A stretch of 64,000 nucleotides of DNA from Candidatus Kuenenia stuttgartensis (GCA_943329845.2 CALQFM020000002.1:1-64000), one strand, 5' to 3'. Positions 8,156 through 16,847 are shown, numbered from the stretch's first letter. The notes: generated by a model from the letters alone, not told the origin. Made by a program: numbers and translations.

Positions 8156-8919
8156 CGGGAACTGTCTCCGGCGCCAGCTGGAACGGATGCGGGCTGGCGT
8201 CCGTAATCGCCTGTGTGGGGTGGACCGCCTTCTTGCAGGCGATGATCGTTGTACAGCCAGGTCGATTGCAGGTTCATCGCCGTCACGGGATTCAGGTCGT
8301 CCATCTCCAGCGGTTCGGGTCGTTCATGCCGGCTGTCGAGCACCCACTAGGCATGCCGGCCGCCTTCCTCGATCGACACGATCACGATTGCGTGGACGAC
8401 GTCACCGGGCAGGATCCCGTTTACCACATAGACATGTTCCTGCGGCCAGCCGCCGCCGACCAGGGCCAGGAACTCCGCCGTGGCGTATTCTTCGCAATCG
8501 CCGCCGTCGGTGATGAACTCGAGCGGTGTCGCCCACCGGTCCGCGACATGATAGTTCGTGCGGTCGGACACATATGGTATTTGCCGGAAATGCCGGTGCA
8601 CGGCACCGAGCGTCTCGATCGAGCGGCCTTCCCCGGCAAGTGCCACCCCCCGTTCCCAGAACGAGATCGCCTCCAGCGCGAAGCCCGCGAACGTCTCATC
8701 CTCTTGCTGACGGAAGCGGCTGATCACGCTGGCCCAGTCGCCCGTCGGCTTCGCCACCGCCATCGATGGCTGGTGCCCGCCAAACGCCGGCAGGTCACCC
8801 GGCACCGGCGGCGATGACGCCGCCGCGCAGGCGAAGCTCAGGACGACGAGCAATGCCCACAATGCCGCGCGCGTAGCTGCATTCGCGGCAACGATCCATC
8901 GGCCTCGAAATATCAACAT
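8152..8919 (-). pseudogene. Transglutaminase-like cysteine peptidase (BTLCP/DUF920), split by an in-frame amber codon
   Basis: The N-terminal ORF (190 aa) has a hydrophobic signal-like segment (ALWALLVVLSFACAA) and the BTLCP catalytic motif GGDCEEYA, with the active-site His near VVHAIV. Translation stops at TAG (8349-8347), but the same frame continues WVLDSRHERPEPLEMDD and on to 8152, giving the remaining conserved C-terminal part with a Trp-rich end. One nonsense substitution (for example CAG to TAG) therefore explains the break. The family is periplasmic and associated with LapA-type adhesin processing or secretion systems. Readthrough or a sequencing error remain alternatives. Confidence 0.8.
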
Positions 8920-8985
8920 CGCAATCTGCGCTCACAGCGGCAATGACACTCACAGTGCCACACCACGGAACCAGCCTCCACGTCA

Positions 8986-9034
8986 AATAACGGTGACAGT
9001 GCACTTAATCAATAACGGTGACAGTGCACTTAAT
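8986..9034. repeat. Two perfect tandem copies of a 24-bp repeat
   Basis: AATAACGGTGACAGTGCACTTAAT occurs at 8986-9009 and again at 9011-9034, separated by 1 base, in the intergenic region. A third, diverged copy is at 623-644. Similar sequences are, from memory, found beside REP-associated transposase genes, but no transposase is present here. Confidence 0.9.
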
Positions 9035-9079
9035 GGACACAATCCGGTGGCGACAAAATGCAACGGGGCGATCGCCAAA

Positions 9080-9113
9080 GAAAAACCCCGCTCCACCTGC
9101 GCGGAACGGGGTT
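9080..9113 (-). terminator. Rho-independent terminator of the thiolase gene
   Basis: On the minus strand AACCCCGTTCC-GCGCAGGT-GGAGCGGGGTT forms a strong hairpin followed by TTTTTCTTT, 33 bp after the thiolase stop. Confidence 0.85.
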
Positions 9114-9145
9114 CTGTTGCTTCCCGCCCTCTTGGGCGGAACGGA

Positions 9146-10378
9146 TTACATCCGCTCGATGATGGTGCAGGGCGCCATGCCGCCGCCGGTGCACATGGTT
9201 ACCAGGCCGGTCGCCAGGTTGCGGCGTTCCAGCTCGTCCAGCAGCGTGCCCAGCAGCATGGCGCCGGTCGCGCCGATCGGGTGGCCCAGCGCCATGGCGC
9301 CGCCGTTCACGTTGACCTTTTCCGGGTCCACGTTCAGGTCGCGCATGAACTTCAGCGGCACCACCGCGAAGGCCTCGTTCACTTCCATCAGGTCGATGTC
9401 GTTGAGCGTCATGCCGGCCTGCTTCAGCGCCTTCTTGGCCGCCGGCACCGGCGCGTTCAGCATCAGTTCCGGCGAGTCGCCCGAGGTCGCCACGGTGACG
9501 ATGCGCGCCCGCGGCTTCAGGCCATGCGCCTTGGCGTATTCCGGCGAGGCCAGGATCACGCCGCTGGCGCCATCGACCACGCCCGACGAATTGCCGGCAT
9601 GGTGGATGAAGTCGATCTTCACGTCCGGATAGGCCGCCTCGACAAGCTTGCGGTAGGTCAGCCCTTCCTCGTTCAGCGGGTACTGGTACAGGTCGGTGAA
9701 CGCCGGCTTCAGCTGCGCCAGGCCTTCCAGCGTCGTCTGCGGCCGGGGGAACTCCTCGCGGTCCAGCGCCACGCTGCCGTCTTCGTGATGCACCGGCACC
9801 ACGCTCTTGTTGAAATAGCCATTCTTGATGGCGTGATCGGCGCGCTTCTGGGACTCGACCGCCAGCTTCTCGGTGTCTTCGCGGGTGATGCCCTCAAGCG
9901 TCGCGATCAGGTCGGCGCACACACCCTGGTGCGGCTGCGGATGGATGGCGCGCAGATGCAAATTGTCCCGGTCCATGGTCGGCAGGCCGCCGCGCTGGGT
10001 CGAGGCATAGGACATGGATTCCACGCCGCCCGAGACGACCAGGTTCTGCATGCCGGACATGATGCCCATGGCGCCGAGCTGCACCGCGGTCAGCGCCGAG
10101 CCGCAGAAGCGGTCGATCGAGAAGCCCGTCGCCAGATTGCTCCAGCCCGCATCCAGTGCCGACATGCGGGCGATGCACGCACCCTGCTTGCCCACCTGCG
10201 AGCCGCACCCGGCGATCACGTCATCGACTTCGTCGGTGTTCAGATTGTTGCGCTCGGCCAGCGCCTTGAGCACCGTCGACAGCAGCCGCTGCGGATGTAC
10301 GTCCGCCAGCGCGCCCTTGCCTACCTTGCCGATGCCGCGCGGAGTCCGCGCCGTGTCGATGATCCATGCTTCGGTCAT
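9146..10378 (-). CDS. Acetyl-CoA C-acyltransferase (thiolase)
   Basis: A 410-aa thiolase catalysing CoA-dependent cleavage of 3-ketoacyl-CoA or the reverse condensation, acting in beta-oxidation-like pathways in the cytoplasm. The nucleophilic Cys is at about residue 92 (DRFCGSALTAV). The C-terminal half shows NEAFA, the catalytic His in GHPIGATGA and the second Cys region in CTGGGMAPC. The length is typical. The N-terminus begins MTEAWIIDTARTPRG without extension. It stands alone with its own terminator, and no fadB-type partner is adjacent, so it may serve as a general or steroid/aromatic catabolic thiolase. Substrate is not predictable from sequence. Confidence 0.93.
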   Translation of the reverse strand: MTEAWIIDTARTPRGIGKVGKGALADVHPQRLLSTVLKALAERNNLNTDEVDDVIAGCGSQVGKQGACIARMSALDAGWSNLATGFSIDRFCGSALTAVQLGAMGIMSGMQNLVVSGGVESMSYASTQRGGLPTMDRDNLHLRAIHPQPHQGVCADLIATLEGITREDTEKLAVESQKRADHAIKNGYFNKSVVPVHHEDGSVALDREEFPRPQTTLEGLAQLKPAFTDLYQYPLNEEGLTYRKLVEAAYPDVKIDFIHHAGNSSGVVDGASGVILASPEYAKAHGLKPRARIVTVATSGDSPELMLNAPVPAAKKALKQAGMTLNDIDLMEVNEAFAVVPLKFMRDLNVDPEKVNVNGGAMALGHPIGATGAMLLGTLLDELERRNLATGLVTMCTGGGMAPCTIIERM

Positions 10379-10633
10379 GTTTTGCTCCCGTTTGCTTCCC
10401 GGACTGTTCCGGGATCGGATATCCGTCCCCAGACGGGGCGTTGCGGCAGTTAAAGCATGGCCCGCCCGTCTCTTCCAGTGGAATTTACCGGCTGGGAACC
10501 TGCTTTTGCGCGCGCCATATTACGATTTTGAAGCACCTCCTCCAACGGCCCCTAGCCAAAGACGCTCGCGCAACCTTATGCTTTTACAGGGGCTTATTCG
10601 AGGCAACCTCGACACAGGTGGAGAGGACGTGCC

Positions 10634-11173
10634 ATGGCATCGGAAACGATAGACCTTCTCTCGCCATTCCGGCCCGAGGAATGCGCCCGACGGCTGCGGA
10701 CGGTTACCGATCCCAGGCGGCGCGCTCGCAACAACAACCCCGTCATCGGCACCGTAACCGACGCCAGGCTGCGTGTCCGGCGCCGCCTCGCCTACCGCAA
10801 CTCGTTCCAGACCTTCATGTTCGGCACGTTGGAGCGCGACGGCGACGGCACCTTGCTGCGCTGCAGCTTCGGCATGCACCCGGCAGCGGTGGCGTTCCTG
10901 ATCGTCTGGTTTTGCTTCGTGATCATCGGCCTGGGCATCGGCCTTGCCGTGGCGTTCGACCTGTTCGGCGTCGATCACGGCATTAACAAGCCGCTCTGGC
11001 CCGCCGCCGTCATTCCCGTCTTCATGGCCGTCTTCGCGCTGGTCTGGCTGAAGCTGTCCCGCCGCCTCGCCGAGGAGGACGAGATGTTCATGATCGAACT
11101 GCTGCGCTTCAGCCTCGACGCCGAGCTGACGCCCGAATCGGCGGCGCGCCGCGCGGCCGAACAGCCGCGCTGA
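10634..11173 (+). CDS. Hypothetical membrane protein, two transmembrane segments
   Basis: A 179-aa protein with a basic N-terminal half (about residues 1-80), two transmembrane helices (about 86-112, AAVAFLIVWFCFVIIGLGIG, and about 124-140, WPAAVIPVFMAVFALVW), and a charged C-terminal tail ending in alanine- and arginine-rich sequence. The GGAGAGGA ribosome binding site supports the start. No known domain is recognised. It is flanked by divergent thiolase and convergent reductase genes. Confidence 0.7.
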   Translation: MASETIDLLSPFRPEECARRLRTVTDPRRRARNNNPVIGTVTDARLRVRRRLAYRNSFQTFMFGTLERDGDGTLLRCSFGMHPAAVAFLIVWFCFVIIGLGIGLAVAFDLFGVDHGINKPLWPAAVIPVFMAVFALVWLKLSRRLAEEDEMFMIELLRFSLDAELTPESAARRAAEQPR

Positions 11174-11206
11174 CGCCCCGCCCCCGTTCGGTCAGGCCGC
11201 GTTCGG

Positions 11207-12235
11207 TCAGGCCGGGTCGGCGACTTTCAGGATCGTCTTGCCCTTGTTCTTGCCGGTGAACAGGCCCTGCAGCGCCGCCGGCGCGTTCTCCAGCCCTTCC
11301 GACAGCGTCTCGTGCACCTTCAGCTTGCCTTCCTTCACCCACTTGCCGATGTCCGCGATGGCCTGGGGGAACCTGTCCGCGTAGTTGAACAGCAGGAAAC
11401 CCTCCATCCGCGCGCTCTTCAGGATCAGGAACAGGTAGTTCTTGGGACCATCGGGCATGCCCCAGCCGGAATAGCCCGAGGCGATGCCGCCGCAGATCGC
11501 GACCCGCGCGCCCTGCGCCAGATTGGCCAGCGCGGCGTCGAGGATCGGGCCGCCCGTGTTGTCATAGAATACGTTGACGCCGTCGGGCGCGAGTTCGCGC
11601 AGCTTGGCCGCCATGTCGTCGTTCTTGTAGTCTATGGCCGCGTCGCAGGCGCCTTCCTCGACCACCCACTTGCATTTGTCAGGGCCGCCCGCCACGCCGA
11701 TCACCTTGCTGGCGCCGCGGATCTTGGCGATCTCGGCCACCGCCGAGCCCGTCGCGCCCGCCGCGCCCGAGATCAGCACCACGTCGCCTTCCTTCACCTG
11801 ACCCACTTCCTGCAGGCCGAAATAGGCGGTCAGCGTGGTGATGCCGAACACCGAAAACGCCCAGGTCAGCGGATAGTCGCGCGACACCGTCTGCAGCGGC
11901 ATCAGGCCCGCGCCGTTCTTCAGCACCGCATAGTCCTGCCACGGCATCATGCCGTTGACGATGTCGCCTTCCTTGAACGCCGGATCGTTCGACTTGATCA
12001 CCTGGCCCAGTCCGGACCCGAACATGGGCGCGCCGATCTTGACCGGGTCCATATAGCCCGGGCCCTCGTTCAGCCAGCCGCGCTGGGTCGGATCGAACGA
12101 CAGGTACAGGGTCTTCACCAGAATCTCGCCAGGTCCCGGATCGGCCACGCTGGTGGTCTTCAGCTCGAAATGCTCAGGCCCGACCAGCCCCGGCGGACGC
12201 GACTTCAAAACCCACTGACGGCTCTCTTTGCTCAT
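11207..12235 (-). CDS. NADP-dependent oxidoreductase, MDR superfamily (CurA/prostaglandin-reductase type)
   Basis: A 342-aa zinc-independent medium-chain reductase predicted to reduce alpha,beta-double bonds with NADPH. It starts MSKESRQWVLKSRPPG. The nucleotide-binding site is GAAGATGSAVAEIAK, followed by SKVIGVAGGPDKC, and the family signature FDPTQRGWLNE lies near the N-terminus. I chose the ATG at 12235 because AAGGG lies about 9 bases upstream; the ATG at 12244 is directly abutted by that site. Similar genes are annotated YncB/CurA or leukotriene-B4 dehydrogenase-like. It converges with the small membrane protein gene. Confidence 0.88.
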   Translation of the reverse strand: MSKESRQWVLKSRPPGLVGPEHFELKTTSVADPGPGEILVKTLYLSFDPTQRGWLNEGPGYMDPVKIGAPMFGSGLGQVIKSNDPAFKEGDIVNGMMPWQDYAVLKNGAGLMPLQTVSRDYPLTWAFSVFGITTLTAYFGLQEVGQVKEGDVVLISGAAGATGSAVAEIAKIRGASKVIGVAGGPDKCKWVVEEGACDAAIDYKNDDMAAKLRELAPDGVNVFYDNTGGPILDAALANLAQGARVAICGGIASGYSGWGMPDGPKNYLFLILKSARMEGFLLFNYADRFPQAIADIGKWVKEGKLKVHETLSEGLENAPAALQGLFTGKNKGKTILKVADPA

Positions 12236-12587
12236 GACATGCATCCCTTGGAGTTCATCGCCGCCGATATTTCCCGTCGGCGCGTTCAGGCTGCACCATA
12301 GATCATCCTGACCTCGGGTCAATTCGCCCGAGGACTCCAGCGTGTGGCGGCCGGCCCCGGAACAAAGACTGCAGGTGAGGGTTGCCATCGGAACCGCCCG
12401 TCGTCGGTGCGGAGATTGGGACCCTGCGTCGCCCGTCCCTCCACGCCAACAAGACTGCCGCAAACCAACATAGGTTAATCATTGGAAGATAAAACGCGTG
12501 GCGAATTAAATACTTATGGCACAACGCGAGGAACGAATGTCATCCCGCGCGCGTTTTGGAAAACACAATTGGAACTCAGGTGAAACC
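12236..12587. other. Intergenic region upstream of the diiron oxidase operon
   Basis: Contains the divergent upstream regions of the MDR reductase and the diiron oxidase gene. The AT-rich stretch near 12470-12515 (ACATAGGTTAATCATTGG, then GAATTAAATACTTATGG) is the probable promoter area for the rightward operon. An upstream in-frame ATG at 12537 with a GAGG site is an alternative start for that gene. Confidence 0.45.
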
Positions 12588-13505
12588 ATGAACATGGAAG
12601 TGTCGCGCAGTCCGTCGAGGATGCAGGACCATCCGACGGCGCCGTCGTACAAGAACACGGTATCGCTTCATCGTGCGCTGGCAAGCTTTAACGCCCGCCG
12701 TCTGGCGCCGGCCCTGCCCACCGCGGACTGGCGCGCCTGGCTGTCCGTGGACGCGGGCATGCTGATCATCGAGGGCGATTGGCTGGAGGAAGAGCGGGCC
12801 CGCCAGACGCCGCGGGCGGCCACCGCACCGGCTGATCCCGATGCCTTTCTCGCGTGGATCGAAGATCTGGAAGCCAGTGGACCCGGCCAGGGCGACCCTT
12901 TGTTCGACTACCTTGCCGAGCGAGCCACTCTCGACGAGATGCGCTGGTTCCTCGCACAGGAAATATCCGGCGAGGCCGGGTTCGAAGACCTCGCCGCGGT
13001 CACCCAGGTCCGCCTGCCGGCACGTCCGAAGCTGGAAGTCGCCCGTAACTATTGGGATGAGATGGGGCGCGGCAATGCCAAGGGCATGCATGTTCCCATG
13101 CTGAACACGCTCGCGGCGGCGCTCGACGTCGCCCCGCTTTGCGACACCGATGTGTGGGAGGCGGCCGCGCTCAGCAACCTGATGGCTGGCCTCGCCCTGA
13201 ACCGGCGTTATGCCTATCACTCGCTGGGCGCGCTGGGTATCATCGAGCAGACGGCGCCGGGTCGTGCCGCGAAAGTCAGCCTCGGGCTGCGGCGTCTCGG
13301 CGTCGCCGCGAAGGTGAGGCACTACTTCGACTTGCACGCCGTCCTCGACGTCAAGCACGCCGCGGCGTGGAGCGCCGAGGTAATTCGGCCGGTCGTCGAA
13401 ACCCGCCCGGAAGCGGCCGCCGCGATCGCCGAGGGTGCGCTGATGCGGCTCCATTGCGGCGAACGCTGCTTCAGTCGCTACCGCGCCCAGTTTGGTTTGG
13501 GCTGA
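12588..13505 (+). CDS. Haem-oxygenase-like diiron oxidase (iron-containing redox enzyme family)
   Basis: A 305-aa all-helical protein of the HDO family, which includes SznF, UndA, BesC and CADD and performs O2-dependent N-oxygenation, desaturation or C-C cleavage on amino-acid or fatty-acid substrates. All seven ligand positions known from the SznF HDO domain can be placed: Glu125 (FLAQE), Glu158 (WDEMG), His168 (GMH), Glu220 (GIIEQ), His250, Asp254 and His257 (LHAVLDVKH). The spacings 10, 30, 4 and 3 match SznF. AGGTG six bases upstream supports the start at 12588; 12516 or 12537 are possible. The ATP-grasp gene follows 5 bp after the stop. The substrate is unknown. Confidence 0.8.
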   Translation: MNMEVSRSPSRMQDHPTAPSYKNTVSLHRALASFNARRLAPALPTADWRAWLSVDAGMLIIEGDWLEEERARQTPRAATAPADPDAFLAWIEDLEASGPGQGDPLFDYLAERATLDEMRWFLAQEISGEAGFEDLAAVTQVRLPARPKLEVARNYWDEMGRGNAKGMHVPMLNTLAAALDVAPLCDTDVWEAAALSNLMAGLALNRRYAYHSLGALGIIEQTAPGRAAKVSLGLRRLGVAAKVRHYFDLHAVLDVKHAAAWSAEVIRPVVETRPEAAAAIAEGALMRLHCGERCFSRYRAQFGLG

Positions 13506-13510
13506 CCCCG

Positions 13511-14848
13511 GTGCGGTTCCTCGGTGTAGGCGAGTACTGCGACCTCGGGGACCTCTATCTGCGCCTCGCCCGCGAGGGCCACGACGTCCGCGTCCATGTA
13601 GGCGCACGCGAGAGCAGCGGTACGCTGGCCGGGCTCATCGAACGCACGGAAGACTGGCGGTCGGAGCTGCCCTGGATCAGGGAGGCCGGAGCCGACGGCA
13701 TCATCCTGTTCGAACGCGCCGATGCCGGCGACACTCAGGACCAGCTTCGCGCCGATGGCTATAACGTCATCGGCGGCGGCGCGTTCGGCGACAGGCTGGA
13801 ATCCGAGAGGTCGTTCGGCCAGGAAATCCTGCGCTCGGTCGGTGTGCAGACAGTGCCTGTATTCGCGTTCACCAGCTTCGCATCCGGCATCCGGCACATC
13901 GGCGACCACCCGGCCCGCTACGTCTACAAACCCAACGGCTTCCTCTCGACCGCCATGGACAGCTATGTCGGGCAGCTGGACGACGGTGCCGACATCATCG
14001 ATTACCTGCAGGCGCAGCAGTCCCTGTGGCCTTACGAACAGCCGCCGGATTTCATTCTGATGCCCCACCTGCAGGGCGTCGAGATCGGCGTCGGCGCGTA
14101 TTTCAACGGCGCCGAATTTCTCCATCCGCCCTGCATCGATTTCGAGCACAAGCGCTTCTTTCCGGGCGACCTGGGCGAGTTGACCGGCGAGATGGGCACG
14201 GTCGTCTCATATCGCGGCGGCGAGCGCCTGTTCCAGGCGACGCTTGGCCGGATGAAGGACCTGCTCGCCCGCAGCGGCTACTGCGGCTACATCAACGTCA
14301 ATACCATCGTGAACGAGGACGGCATCTGGCCGCTCGAATTTACGTCTCGCTTCGGCTACCCCGGCTTTGCCATCCTGGACCCGCTCCAGGTCGACAGCTG
14401 GGCCGATATCTTCGCCAGGGTCTGCCGTCGCAGCGGCACGACATTCGAGACACGGGACGGCTATGCGGTGGGCGTCGTGCTGACGGTACCGCCCTTCCCC
14501 TATCTGGGAAGCAGCCCACCCTCTCCGTCGGGACTACGCATACTCTTCCGGCACCCGCTCGGCGACACGGAGTCCGAGCACTTGCACTACGGCGAGGTGG
14601 CGCTCGAGAACGGTCGCCTTGTGACAGCCGGCGTCATAGGCCAGGTCATGGTGGTGACTGGCACCGGCCAGACCGTCGAAGAAGCCCGCAATGCCGCATA
14701 CAGAGTCGTCGACAAGGTCGCCGTTCCGAACCTTCGGTATCGCAACGATATCGGTGACCGCGTTGCGGCGCGCGACCTGGGCCTGCTTCGGAAGTGGGGC
14801 ATCCTTCCCGACCCCGGCATTGAGAGAGCCGCGAATGACCGCCAGTGA
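13511..14848 (+). CDS. PurD-like ATP-grasp ligase
   Basis: A 445-aa protein resembling phosphoribosylamine-glycine ligase but divergent: the N-terminus reads VRFLGVGEYCDLGDLYLRL instead of the purine-pathway PurD signature. The central ATP-grasp segment includes YVYKPNGF (nucleotide/Lys), the FILMPHLQGVEIGVGAYFNG strand with Glu ligands, and GYINVNTIV...PLEFTSRFGYPG with the metal-binding Glu/Asn-like positions. ATP-grasp enzymes couple a carboxylate to an amine through an acyl phosphate. The start is a GTG at 13511, 5 bp after the diiron oxidase stop, because no closer in-frame ATG exists. Its context points to secondary metabolism, not purine synthesis. Confidence 0.75.
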   Translation: MRFLGVGEYCDLGDLYLRLAREGHDVRVHVGARESSGTLAGLIERTEDWRSELPWIREAGADGIILFERADAGDTQDQLRADGYNVIGGGAFGDRLESERSFGQEILRSVGVQTVPVFAFTSFASGIRHIGDHPARYVYKPNGFLSTAMDSYVGQLDDGADIIDYLQAQQSLWPYEQPPDFILMPHLQGVEIGVGAYFNGAEFLHPPCIDFEHKRFFPGDLGELTGEMGTVVSYRGGERLFQATLGRMKDLLARSGYCGYINVNTIVNEDGIWPLEFTSRFGYPGFAILDPLQVDSWADIFARVCRRSGTTFETRDGYAVGVVLTVPPFPYLGSSPPSPSGLRILFRHPLGDTESEHLHYGEVALENGRLVTAGVIGQVMVVTGTGQTVEEARNAAYRVVDKVAVPNLRYRNDIGDRVAARDLGLLRKWGILPDPGIERAANDRQ

Positions 14849-15149
14849 CTCGCTGGGCTTCCCGGCCTTCTCCGAAGCCGAGCTGAAGGGAGAATCCTGG
14901 CCGACCGTGCGTTGGGAGCGCCAGCGCCGCTCGGCCTGCACCACCAGTCTCCAAAGGCTCGAAGCCTACATCCTGAGCGACGAATCGAGCCTGCGGCGGC
15001 AGCGCGCGATCCTGAGCGAGTGCCAGGGAGCGAGCCCGGCGCGCGCTATTGCCGAGGCCACGATCGCCGAATATGAGCGCTCCCTGCAGACGCTGTACAA
15101 ACGCAGGGCGAAGCTGCTCGCAAAACTCCAATCGGGCGACCGGAAATAG
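14835..15149 (+). CDS. Small protein of the diiron oxidase/ATP-grasp operon, unknown function
   Basis: A 104-aa protein starting MTASDSLGFPAFSEAELK with a long amphipathic helical C-terminus (about residues 35-100, rich in Arg, Leu, Glu and Ala) that could form a coiled coil. It overlaps the ATP-grasp gene by 14 bp, so it is translationally coupled. There is no signal peptide and only one Cys. No domain is recognised. It could be a scaffold, a peptide substrate precursor or an accessory subunit; nothing in the sequence decides this. Confidence 0.6.
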   Translation: MTASDSLGFPAFSEAELKGESWPTVRWERQRRSACTTSLQRLEAYILSDESSLRRQRAILSECQGASPARAIAEATIAEYERSLQTLYKRRAKLLAKLQSGDRK

Positions 15150-15169
15150 CGGGCGTCAGGAAGGGCTCC

Positions 15170-16174
15170 TCACGCCCCATCGATGAAGCCGCCGGGGTCA
15201 TGTGGCCGGGCACGTCCCGCGGCACTGTCCTTCCTTGCCTGTGCCAGCACCATGAATACGGCGGCGATCCGGTCTGCCTTGGAATATGGCTCCCGGAACA
15301 GCTCCTCGGGAAAGATGTCAGGGTCCACCTCGGCATAGTCCAGGGACCAGGCGTTGCGATCGACGATGGGGTCCAGCATCCTCGCGAGAATGTCGGCCCC
15401 CTCGACGATGGGGGTTCCCGTGTAGAGCATCAGCCGCCCGCCCTGGTTCAGGCTGGCCGATGCCTGCGCAACGATGCGGCATGCGATATCCGTCCCCCAG
15501 GGCCCACCGCCATCCCTGTAGGTCCGGCCGGAGCGGTCGACGAGGAACGGTGGATTGCTGAGGATCAGGTCGGCAGCTTCGGGAACGTTGTCCAGGATGT
15601 CGCTGTGCCGGATCTCGACCGCCGCGATGTCGTTGAGGCGCGTGTTCACCTCGCTCATCCACAGTAAGGCGGCGCTGATGTCGGTCAGGATCACACGTGG
15701 ACGGTTGGGCAAGAGGGAGGCCGCATACAGACCCACGGCCCCAGCCCCCGCGCCGACGTCGACGATGACATCCGGCAGGAACTTCCTGTCCCTGAGAAAT
15801 TCGGCCTGGATGGCGCGGCAGGTTCGGTAGGTATCCGGCCCGAAGAACACTGAGTCCTGCCGCGTGGTGGGAAATGCCGAATGGGCCAGGAGCAACGGCC
15901 CCAGGGTTGAAAACCGCACCGTGCTCTTCAACAGCGAGCCTTGTGGCTCCAGGACGCCGGCCGCGTCCATCACCTCGAGCAAGGCACCCGCGACGGCCTC
16001 CTGCGCGAAAGGCCGGCTCCATCCGAAGATGTCGGTTGGCGACGCCGCAAGCTCATTTCCGGGACGCTGATTGACGATTTCATGGCTTAGCGGCGCACAC
16101 GTGGTGAATCGGTACCCTGCCGACTTGAGCATCCTGCCAAGCCCGATTAGGGCCTCTTGCCGCTGGTCTGCCAT
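15170..16174 (-). CDS. Class I SAM-dependent methyltransferase with NPPF motif (PrmC/RlmG-like)
   Basis: A 334-aa protein. Motif I, VDVGAGAGAVGLYAA, lies at about 138-152, and NPPF at 207-210 identifies the N-methylating group that acts on planar amines (PrmC, HemK and RsmC/RlmG relatives). The N-terminal about 130 residues are not a standard PrmC domain. The start ATG at 16174 is preceded by GGGA. It converges with the 104-aa gene with a 20-bp gap. Whether it methylates a small molecule from the neighbouring cluster, a protein or RNA is open. Confidence 0.75.
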   Translation of the reverse strand: MADQRQEALIGLGRMLKSAGYRFTTCAPLSHEIVNQRPGNELAASPTDIFGWSRPFAQEAVAGALLEVMDAAGVLEPQGSLLKSTVRFSTLGPLLLAHSAFPTTRQDSVFFGPDTYRTCRAIQAEFLRDRKFLPDVIVDVGAGAGAVGLYAASLLPNRPRVILTDISAALLWMSEVNTRLNDIAAVEIRHSDILDNVPEAADLILSNPPFLVDRSGRTYRDGGGPWGTDIACRIVAQASASLNQGGRLMLYTGTPIVEGADILARMLDPIVDRNAWSLDYAEVDPDIFPEELFREPYSKADRIAAVFMVLAQARKDSAAGRARPHDPGGFIDGA

Positions 16175-16227
16175 CAATTTCCCGTCGCAATCAGCAAAAC
16201 CCGCGAGCCACGAGGCTTACGCGTTCG

Positions 16228-16253
16228 ACGGCGCCGGACTGTGCCGGCGCCGT
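16228..16253. repeat. Perfect 10-bp inverted repeat, possible weak terminator
   Basis: ACGGCGCCGG-ACTGTG-CCGGCGCCGT sits between the UrcA gene end and the methyltransferase start. Only a short TTTC follows on the plus strand, so terminator function for the minus-strand UrcA gene is uncertain. Confidence 0.5.
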
Positions 16254-16289
16254 TTCGGAGGAAACCTCAGATAGGTCGTTCTGCCGCGT

Positions 16290-16847
16290 TCAGTATTCCA
16301 CGTAGGGCTCGGACGGCGGTCCGTAATACTGGGTCGATGCCGGCCGTGGCGGATTGCTCTGCGTCTCATAGGTCTGGGTCGCCGGATCGGTCGGCGCCGG
16401 ATAGGTCTGGGTGTAGGTTGTCTCCTCGACCCAGGCGGCCGGGTACGGTGCTGCCCAGCGCGGCGGAGGAACCCACGCCGAGCCACGCGGAATGGCGTTC
16501 TCTTCCACTGTGCCGACACGGCGCATCGTGCTCCTGACAGACTGGTCGATGCAGGACGGAACCACGCCGGATGAGCGGTCCGTCTCGCCGAGCTTCTCGC
16601 ACAGGTAGCGGGCAGTGAGCTTGACCCGCTGGCGGAGCTCCGACCGGCCTTCGCGGGTGCTCAGGTCCAGGTCCGCATAGCTCACAGCCGTCGCGGCCCG
16701 CCTCACGTTGTCGGGCAGCTTGCCCGGGTATCCTTCCACGATGATTTCCTCGACGACCTGCTGGGCGTGACCTGGCGCCGCTGCGCCCAGAGCGGCGATG
16801 CCGGCGATGGCGACGAGCATCTTCGAGAGCGGTAAATTCGTCTTCAT
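16290..16847 (-). CDS. UrcA family protein
   Basis: A 185-aa exported protein with a signal peptide (MLVAIAGIAALGAAAPGHAQ) and an UrcA domain at about residues 40-105: VSYADLDLSTREGRSEL, then a Cys-containing helix (YLCEKLG) and CIDQSV. UrcA proteins are small periplasmic proteins of unknown function, common in sphingomonads and caulobacters. The C-terminal 60 residues are Pro-, Tyr- and Thr-rich and probably unstructured. I chose 16847 because AGAAGG lies about 9 bases upstream; 16856 overlaps that site. Confidence 0.85.
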   Translation of the reverse strand: MKTNLPLSKMLVAIAGIAALGAAAPGHAQQVVEEIIVEGYPGKLPDNVRRAATAVSYADLDLSTREGRSELRQRVKLTARYLCEKLGETDRSSGVVPSCIDQSVRSTMRRVGTVEENAIPRGSAWVPPPRWAAPYPAAWVEETTYTQTYPAPTDPATQTYETQSNPPRPASTQYYGPPSEPYVEY

